Of a DNA stretch of 64,000 nucleotides, positions 56,257 to 64,000 are shown piece after piece. Each line of letters begins with the position of its first letter. Position 1 is the first letter of the stretch. Source of the DNA: Gaeumannomyces sp. JS-464 (lineage: Eukaryota; Ascomycota; Sordariomycetes; Magnaporthales; Magnaporthaceae); the NCBI GenBank assembly GCA_002197995.1, contig NGZR01000006.1:558001-622000 (forward strand), given 5' to 3'. The position numbers and the translations under genes were made by a program. The notes beneath the pieces are model-generated. The model did no database searches, was not told where the DNA came from, and saw only the letters and a program-made list of their open reading frames with translations.

Positions 56257-57855
56257 TAAATTTATTATTTATTTAAACTTTTACTTATTGTAAAATGTAT
56301 TAGGTTTTTATTTTAAATATATTATAACTTAATATTTGGTTTTATAAAAGTATAATCGCCATTTGTTAAATGCTTAATTGCTAAAAGTTTTTTATCGTGG
56401 ATTTAGTAGTTTAATTTAAATCCATTTAATTTTTGCGAAAAAAACGCATAAAAATGCAACCGCTTTTAATCGTTTCGTTATTTTAGTTAATTATTAATCG
56501 CGTAATTTAGCGCGTTAATTTTAATTTCGAAAGGTTTTTTTAAATTTAAAAATGCTAATATTAGCTCGTTTACCGCGGCGTTTCGTAATTGCTCGAAAGC
56601 TTTTTTTTTTACTTTCCTTAACAAAACTAATGGTTATTTTTAGTAAAGTTCGTAAATAGTATAGCGATTTTGCTATAACTACGGATAAACCGTTTGTAAA
56701 AGTTTAAAAAACTTAAAAACTTTTAAACTTTCGTAACGTTTTTAAATATAAACCACTTTTTAACTTTTTCGACTTTTTTAAAGTTTATACCGATTTGTTT
56801 TAATGTAATTACAAATTTTAAAAAAGCGACTTTTTATATACTATTCGCACTTTTTTAGTTTAATAAAAAGTTTTATATTAAACAGCTTTTAAAATATTTT
56901 ATATACGTGCTATTTATATTTTACCATCGTTTTTAAACAAATTAAAATATTATCCAAATATGCGAAAACGAAAACGTCGAAATACTTTCGTAATATAGTT
57001 AATTTTTTTTTAAAACGTAGTTAATACATTGGTAAACCCGATGGTTATTATTAAAAACTTATAATATTTAAGTTTTGTTTTAAAAGCCGTAAATTATTCC
57101 TAGCCTTTTTTAATCCGTATTAAATTATAAGCTTTTTTTAAATTTAAAATTGTAAAATACCGACCTTTACCGAGTTTATTTCGTAATTCGTTAATAAAAA
57201 CTAAAAAAATATCGATTTTTAATTATAACCTCGTTTAACGGGCGGTAATTAACATGTATTCGCTTTATCCCATTTTTTTTTCTTTATAAAATCCCGTGTT
57301 TTATTAAAAAGTTAAAAGGTTTAATATGCCCTTTTTATAAGTTTTTTTTAATTATTTTTTTAACATTTCCTGCTATTAAAGGTTAAATTAATACAACTTT
57401 TAATATTTATTACGTGCTTAATTTAAATTTAATTTTAAAATCGAACGGTTTATATTTGTAAAGCACCGTTTTTAGGTTTTTTTAAAATAATTTCTCGTAT
57501 TTATAATATTTTTTTAAAACATTCGCGAGCTGATTTTTAATGTTATTTTAATCGTTTTAATCGCTTTTCATTTTGGATAATCGTGTATTTGTTAATGCTA
57601 AATGTAAAAGTGGATTGCTAAATTTTATTACCGTTATAACCTTTTTTCGTTGCTTTTTATATACGGTTTAAAGTTCGTAGTTAATAAACCGTTTTAATTA
57701 TTTATAGTTTCTTTTATTAAATTTAACTGGTAGTTTAATTTATACGTAAATTGTTTTTTTTTAAACTAAAAAATTCTGAAAATAACGTTCCTTTTTTTTA
57801 TATTTAAATTATCCAGTATAAAAATAACTTTTTTTTATTTTAAATGCGTAATATT
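56257..57855 (-). pseudogene. Gypsy-D3 RNase H and reverse transcriptase, truncated
   Basis: Continues D3 after the Copia element. RNase H-side sequence lies at about 56300-56680 and the RT catalytic box at about 56935-56985 on the minus strand (FVFAYLDN-type, second Asp changed). It aligns with D4 62130-63720 up to about 57855, after which homology stops. Confidence 0.75.
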
Positions 57856-57859
57856 AAAT

Positions 57860-59374
57860 TACCTTTAATATTCGCGAGGTGTTAAAAAAGCATAAGAAAA
57901 TAAAACACCGCGTTTTGATTTTTTAATAATATTTTAGGCAGCAGGTAATAAGTAGTAATATGTTTTCCCTTTTTTAACTTTTCCAAACGTCGTTCTTTTT
58001 TCCTTTTTTTCCTTTTTAATTATCGCCGTTATTTGTGCTACAAACCGTATTCGATAATTAATAATACGACGCATAAATCGACTTATTATTATTCGGTTTA
58101 CTTTTTTTACTTTTAATGGATTATTTCATTTCCTCGCTTATATAAAACGAAGTATTAACATTATTAACAAACTAACAGTTAAACGACTTCGTGGTTGTTA
58201 ACCCCGCGGTTAGTAATATACTATTCCGGCTAGCATTAAAATCCGTTTTTTTAACGTACCCGAAGTGCACGCTTTCGATAAAAGAACTTATTTAAACTAT
58301 TAAAAGGTTTAACTTTAAATTAACTATTACGCCGTTCGAAAGCGTTATAAAAACGGCACCCCGTATTAGTACATTATTAAAAACTAGGATAAAAATACAT
58401 TAAAAACTTTAAACATTTCGATATCGAGCGGTTTTATTCGAACATTAAGCGGATTAAACAGCTATTAACTGCTTAAAAATACCTTTATAAGCGAAAAGGC
58501 GAATTAAAATACGTTAGTAATATTATAACCGAATTAAAAGGGCTGCGTAAAAACTTTAAAGCAGATTTTTAATTTGCGGTTGTAAAAACATCCGAATGTA
58601 CGGATTTTTTTTCCAAATTCCGCAAAAAAGCCCCCCGCGAATTAATTTTACATTACATAAATGTAAAAGTTTACGCTAATAACATATGTCGCATGTTAAT
58701 CCCAAAATATATTAGTTTAATATTAAACGAAATGTAGGATTTTCCTTATAAAAATTACCAAATAAATGTAAAAAAATTTGCGAAAAAAACAAAGTACGAT
58801 ATAACCTTTTTTTTCGCTCGTTTTTTACTACAAGACTTTTTAAAAGGTAAAAACCCAGTTTTTAGCCATTTTTTATAATGTTTTGCTAAGTCCGGTTTAA
58901 AACTTAAACCTTTCACTTTAAAAAGGCCTTCGAAAGGCTTTTTGCTAAACCATTTATACACGTTGTTAATATTATCTTTTATCGATAAAACGATTTAAAT
59001 TACTATGTTTAAACGGTGCAATTAAACTGTTTAAAAAATACAGGTTAAAAGCTTAAGCTTATATAACTATATAAGCGGTTATTAAAATACCTCGCTGCTT
59101 AATAGCAGTAAAAAATACTTAGTAATTAATAACGTGCTATTAAGCGATAAAAATATGCTTAAGCATTATAAGCAAATGCTAAATTGCTAAAGCAATTTTT
59201 TAATAACGGACAAGTACTTTAAAAAGTGCATTTTAAAAGCTAAAGGTTGCTTTGCATTTATTTAGTAAACGAAAACCTATATAAATATATTAAGATAAAC
59301 GCTATATGGTTAAACAAAAATTATATGTTTATGCAAATGCATAAACCATTATTTGTAAAAGCAAAGGTATATAG
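57860..59374 (+). pseudogene. Unrecognised coding relic between Gypsy-D3 and Gypsy-D4
   Basis: This piece has no counterpart in D1, D3 or D4. A plus-strand frame from about 58399 to 58990 is broken only by RIP-type stops. It reads NFKHFDIERFYSNIKRIKQL, YLYKRKGELKYVSNIITELK, GLRKNFKADF*FAVVKTSE, then DFFSKFRKKAPRELILHYIN. A second frame upstream (about 58190-58400) gives FVVVNPAVSNILFRLALKS, then FKLTITPFESVIKTAPRIS. The protein is Lys/Leu-rich and probably helical. No catalytic motif or terminal repeat was recognised. It could be part of an unknown transposon, a divergent gag, or a captured host gene. The minus-strand open frame 58961-58755 is a shadow. Confidence 0.45.
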
Positions 59375-60500
59375 TGTTACAATTAAGGGTTTGCTTTTAA
59401 AATAGGGCACTTCGGGGGTGGAAAGAACAGTTTCGCTAATGCTGGTAAACAAGGGAACACGTAACTTAAAAAGACAATTTAATCGCTTGTTTTAAGGGAT
59501 GCTTAAAAGCTAACTTAGGTTAACTAATGCTAAAGCCTTAATTAAAACTATTTAAAACAGTAGGAAATCCATTTTTTATATATACGTTATACGTTCCTAA
59601 TAACTTTTTTAAATTTATCGCTTTATTTTTAACTACCATAAATTTATAAATCCTGTTTAAATTTATCGCTTTATTTTTTTACTATAAATCCACAAATCTT
59701 GCTTAAATTACGTAATTTTACGTGCTTTAATGCGGGGCAAAGCACCATTTAAGGCCTTTTCGTTTGGTTGTTTTAAAGCCCGCATACTGGTTGTAACATT
59801 AGGTTTCCCTTTTTAAGCTAAATCCTTTTAGCTATTTTTCGTTTTCCCGCTTCGCGTTAATTGGTAAGTACTTTCCTTTTTTACCATTTCCTTTTCCCTT
59901 TTAATTAACGAAATGTTTAGCCGGGTGCGAAAACGTTCTTTTGCGAAAAAAACATTTTAACGCAAAAATTTGCTTATTTAAGTTTTTTCTTTTCCTATTA
60001 AAATGCCTTTTTATTCTTTTTGCTACGAAATTTTAAAACGCGAAAAGTGTAAAGCCTTTTTTTAGGATTCCTCGCGGTGCGTAAAGTGCTTTGGTTAAAA
60101 CCGTATAAGTTGCGACATTTTGGGTTCTTTTCCCGCGCAGCTTCGAAAAATCGGAAAATAGTATGTAAAACTAAAGGCCAAACTGGAAGTAAAAAAAGAA
60201 AAACGCCGTGTTATAAAACGGGAGCTTTTTATTGCTAGCGCTCGTATTAAGCGTTTAAAAACGCAAAAAAATGTGGTTTAAAAAGAAAATGCGCGCGTTA
60301 CGGCGCGGTATTAACGCTATAAAAAAATTAAAACGTATCGAGCGGAAGGAGGCCGACCGCAAAGCTTGTTAAACTGCTTCGCAACTTAAATCATTTGTAG
60401 CTTTTGCCGTTTTTCCCGACTGGCAAGCGTTTAAAGTTAATCCTAACTTGGACTTACTTGCTTTTTTTAACCGCGGTAAGTTATAACTCTTTTAATAATT
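59375..60500 (-). repeat. Gypsy-D4 left (3') LTR
   Basis: Collinear with the D3 LTR, including two copies of the tandem unit at 59610-59704. It contains the intact GCTAACTTAGGTTAACTAATG segment (quoted in part elsewhere) that is interrupted in both D1 LTRs. The end is uncertain because of the variable tRNA-like cassette. Confidence 0.72.
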
Positions 60501-60550
60501 TTTTTTAAATTTTGTAACGCATTAAGTGTGGCTTTAGTTTTTTTTACCGA

Positions 60551-60579
60551 AGTTTTAGGTTCGAATCCCGGCACGACTA
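60551..60579 (+). other. tRNA 3'-end-like segment beside the D4 LTR
   Basis: Contains the pol III B-box word GGTTCGAATCC followed by CGGCACGACT, as at the end of a tRNA. A pairing 5' acceptor strand was not found upstream. The minus-strand open frame at 60467-60691 runs through it and is not a gene. Confidence 0.45.
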
Positions 60580-60699
60580 TTGCTAGAAACCCAATTGTTA
60601 ACTTTCCGGCGATTAGTTTCCTAGCTACTTTTGCTTTTGCTAACCTTTTTATAAGTGCTTTTATCGATATTTCGCTAAGGCTTTTTAGCAATTTATAAG

Positions 60700-62110
60700 G
60701 TTAGTTGTTTTTTCCCACATGTTTTCCTCGTAGCCGTACTTTTTTCACTTAATTAAATACTTTTTAAACTTATTTTTTAGCTTATAATTTAAAAAAAATT
60801 AATTTCGTACTTTTATTTTAGGTTGATTTTTATTAACTTATAACTTTTAAAACCCGGTAGCGCTAATCCGAATAGGGAAATATAAAAAACCGGGTGGGAT
60901 TTTATGGTTAATAGCAACCGGAATTTGTAATTTACATTTAAACTTTTTTTTAGCATTTTAAAAGGTTTTAATTTTTTATAATTTAGCTTATTATTCGGTC
61001 GTTTTGTTTTAATATTTCGTTGAAAAAGGTAAACGCTATCCCTTTTTGTAAAAGTCGGTTTTTCGATTTTTTTTTGTTTGCTTAAATAGTTATGCGGTGC
61101 CGTAGTTTTTTTTAGCTTTATTTAAAAGTGTTTATGCAATTTAATAAACTTTGTTATTTGCATTTCCGCTATTAAGGTATGCTTTTTTGCTTTAAGTTCT
61201 TTATACGTTATAAGCGTAAACCCGTAGTTCGCATAAAACGGTATAATTTTATACTTTTATAAACTAAATTGTTATAAGCGAATTAACCATAAAAAGTAGT
61301 TATACCTAATTATTTTATTTGTAATTAACGTAATAACGTAAGTACTACTTTATAGTTTGGTTTGTCCGTTTCGTTTATCCATTTATTTAAAAGTGGTAAG
61401 CCGTTAATAAAAAGTGCTCGGCTTTTTAGCAAAGCCGTAACCTTTTTCCAAAACTTGCTTATAAATAGCTTATTTTTATCCGTAATTAAACGGTTCGGCG
61501 TGCCGTGTTCCGCTATTACGTGCTTAATAAAATATACGCTAGCTCGGTAACGTTATTGCTTTTTTTATACGGTAAAAATAAAGCGTATTTAGTAAACCTA
61601 TTTATTATTACCAGTATATTATCGTATTTCGCTTTAATTATCGGTTTTTAAATTAAAAACGTTTAATAACGAAATTTATAATAACCTTTTGCTATATTCC
61701 GTCCGGTATTAGCAAAATTTATAACAACCTATATAGTTTATGCTTATTAGCTTTATTTTTAGCATAATTTTCGCAATTTCTTATTACGTTTTATATTTCG
61801 GCTCGAGTTTTTACGAACCCGTGGTATTATTATAACCGTTTTTACGTTTTTTTTTACGTTTTAATAGCCGTATGCCAGCTGGTTATAAATTTGTTAAATT
61901 TTTTTTAAGGTTTAAACTTTTCCTTATTAAACCGTTTTAGCAAGTATTTTTTATGTTAGGATTAAAAATTCGTTTAATCCTTTCGTTAAAATTACTCGTG
62001 TTTTTTTAAGTATTGCAACTTAATAGTCCGGTTATCGGTTTAAAACGTCCGCCCGGCCGTTTTCCGACCTTTTCCGGTATTTAATCCGAATGTCGTAATT
62101 TTGCAAAAAT
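60700..62110 (-). pseudogene. Gypsy-D4 integrase
   Basis: Homologous throughout to D3 39400-40873. Minus-strand translation retains parts of the zinc-binding region near 62090-61900 and catalytic-core blocks near 61560-61430. It is riddled with stops. The plus-strand open frame 61362-61550 is a shadow. Confidence 0.65.
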
Positions 62111-62129
62111 TTGCTTTAACGAACTTATT

Positions 62130-64000
62130 GCTTATTTAAGTTTTTACTTATAGTAAAATGTATTAAGTTTTTATAATTTATATATATTATAACTTAATAT
62201 TTAGCTTTATAAAAGTATGGTCGCTATTTTTCGAATGCTTGGATTATTGCTAAAAGTTGTTTTATTATAAATTTAATAGTTTAATTTAAATCCATTTAAC
62301 TTTTGTAAAAAGAAACGCGTAAAAGTGTAACCGTTTTTAATCGTTTCGCTGTTCGAGTTAACCGCTAATCGCGCAATTTAATGCGTTAATTTCGATTTTA
62401 AAAGGGTTTTTTAAATTTAAAAATATTAACATTAATTCCTTTAATACGGCGTTTTGTAATTGTTCGAAAGCTATTTATTTTTACCCTTTTTAATAAAACT
62501 AGTGGTTATTTTTAGTAAAGTTCGTAAATAATATGGCGATTTTGCTATAATTACAAATAAACCGTTTATAAAAGTTTAAAACTATTAAAAACCCTTGTAC
62601 TTTCGTACCGTTTTTAAATATAAGCCATTTTTCAACTTTTTTAACTTTTTTAAAGTTTATGCAAACTTGTCCAAATGTAATTATAAGCCTTTAAAAAGCG
62701 ACTTTTTGCGAATACCATTCGCATTTTTTTAGTTTAACGAAAAGCTTTACATTAAACAATTTTTAAAGCATTTTATATACGTGCTGCTTATATTTTTCCA
62801 TCGTTTTCGAAAAGATTAAAGTGTTATTTAAATACGCGAAGCCGAAAACGTTAAAATATTTTCGCAATATATGGTTAATTATTTTTTAAAACGTGGCTAA
62901 TGTATTAGTAAATTTAAAGGTTATTATTAAAAGCTCGTAATATTTAAGCTTTATTTTAAAAGCTATAAACCACTTTTAGCTTTTTTTAATCCGTATTAAG
63001 CTGTAAGCTTTCCGTAAGTTTAAAGCTGTAAAATATTAAGCTTTGCCGAGCTTATCGCGCAGCTCGTCGATAAAAAGTAAAAAATATCGATTTTTAATCG
63101 TAACTTTGTTTAACGGGCGGTAATTAATACATATTTGCTTCGTTCCGTTTTTTTTTTATAAAATCCCGTGTTTTATTAAAAATGGAAAGGTTTAATATGC
63201 CCTTTTTATAGGGTTTTTTCCAGCTGTTTTTTTAGCACCTTTTATTATTAAAAGATAAACTAGTACAGCTTTTAATATTTAAGTTATATTTTTAGTTTAA
63301 GCTTAATTTTAAACTTAAACGGTTTGTATTTCGAAAGCACCGTTTTTAGTTTTTTTTTAAATAACTTTTCGTATTTGTAATATTTTTTCGAAATATTTGC
63401 GAGCCGTTTTTTAATGTTAGTTTAGTCGTTTTAATCGCTTTTTATTTTAAATAATCGTGTATTCGTCGATATTAAATGCGAAAGTGGATTGCTAAATTTT
63501 GTTACCGTTATAACCTTTTTTAGTTGGTTTTTATGCTTACAGTGTAAGGTTTATAATTAGTAAACCGTTTTAATTACTTGTAACTTTTCCTATTAAACTT
63601 AACCGTTAGCTTAATTTATCCTCGGGTTATTTTTTTTAAGTTAAAAGATTCCGAAAATCACGTTTCTTTTTTTTATATCCAGTTTATCCAATATAATATT
63701 AACGTTTTCCTTATTTCGGGTGCGTAATGTTATTAGTTATGTTTTTCAGTTAATTTATTTTTTATTATAAGCGATAAGTATTTCTTTAACCGTTTTTAAT
63801 TAGTACGGTTAGTACTTTCGCTTTATAAGGATTTTACACTATTTAACCGCTTATAACGATACGTAATCGCTTTATACTTTGTAATTAATTATCATTTTAA
63901 CCTTTTTTTTTAATATTTCATTCGAAATGTTAATAAGTTATACGGTTAATTCGATTTTATTATTACGAAGGTTTTTATCGGTTTTCCTTTTTTTTTTCGT
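62130..64000 (-). pseudogene. Gypsy-D4 RNase H and reverse transcriptase
   Basis: RNase H-side sequence lies at 62200-62560. The RT catalytic region lies near 62805-62850 on the minus strand, in a VFGFAYLNN-type context. Palm and fingers continue to the right, matching D1 22755-24000 and D3 57085-57855. Protease and gag are expected beyond the window. Confidence 0.75.

Larger units (their letters stand above)
38154..57855 (-). mobile_element. Gypsy-D3: Ty3/Gypsy element, split by Copia, right end lost
   Basis: The left LTR starts at 38154 (TGTTACAATT). Integrase (39330-40873), RNase H and RT (56257-57855) follow on the minus strand, interrupted by the Copia insertion. Alignment with D1 and D4 ends abruptly near 57855, before gag and the right LTR, where unrelated sequence starts. 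It is a 5'-truncated copy (in element orientation) or a recombined one. Confidence 0.78.
59375..64000 (-). mobile_element. Gypsy-D4: Ty3/Gypsy element, right part outside window
   Basis: The left (3') LTR starts TGTTACAATT at 59375. Integrase, RNase H and RT follow without interruption, making this the reference copy for reconstructing the insertions in D1 and D3. Gag and the 5' LTR should lie beyond 64000. RIP damage is heavy. Confidence 0.82.

Noticed and set aside
1..64000. CRISPR array, rRNA operon, Starship captain or biosynthetic gene cluster
   Set aside because: No regularly spaced repeats, no rRNA-like sequence, no tyrosine-recombinase frame and no host enzyme genes could be found.

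Overview
The window looks like a transposon graveyard from a filamentous ascomycete (Pezizomycotina). It is AT-rich, and no cellular protein gene, rRNA or functional tRNA could be supported. Nearly every coding trace belongs to a mobile element and is broken by many in-frame TAA/TAG codons. CpA/TpG is depleted while CpG survives, and related copies differ by C-to-T or G-to-A changes (for example TGG in one Gypsy RT is TAG in its relative). This is the signature of repeat-induced point mutation (RIP). The host group is inferred from the RIP signature and the element families; no species can be named.

Layout. 1-4.3 kb: minus-strand Tad1-like LINE, its 3' part cut by the window edge. 4.9-6.8 kb: Fot1/pogo DNA transposon (pogo-1). 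6.9-7.4 kb: pogo-related MITE-1. 8.4-9.1 kb: PIF/Harbinger transposase relic. 9.47-16.88 kb: Gypsy-1, a plus-strand chromovirus. 16.9-18.06 kb: weak hAT-like relic. 18.07-38.15 kb: Gypsy-D1 (minus strand, long LTRs), opened by a 953-bp un-RIPed insert (18.2-19.2 kb), pogo-2, Gypsy-C (itself carrying MITE-2), pogo-3 and pogo-4. 38.15-57.86 kb: Gypsy-D3 (minus), split by a Ty1/Copia element (40.88-56.25 kb, plus), which is in turn split by Gypsy-B (43.77-51.56 kb, minus). 57.9-59.4 kb: unrecognised coding relic. 59.4-64 kb: Gypsy-D4 (minus), running off the window.

Most boundaries are fixed by terminal repeats plus target-site duplications: CAATT for Gypsy-B, TTTAT for Copia, TTAAC for Gypsy-C, GCCYT for Gypsy-1, TTTTR for D1, and TA for all pogo copies and MITEs. 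This allows a relative chronology. Gypsy-D3 predates Copia, which predates Gypsy-B; Gypsy-D1 predates Gypsy-C and pogo-2, -3 and -4; Gypsy-C predates MITE-2.

The most unusual observations are: (1) a GC-rich, apparently un-RIPed 953-bp insert flanked by exact 17-bp direct repeats, holding only a pyrimidine-rich leader and the first codons of an ORF; (2) tRNA-like cassettes of differing identity at the inner edge of each Gypsy-D LTR; (3) long coding-like regions between integrase/chromodomain and the 3' LTR in three different Gypsy elements; and (4) an unclassified coding relic at 57.9-59.4 kb. Domain identifications come from reading translations by eye. Domain edges are approximate; edges of complete elements are mostly base-exact.
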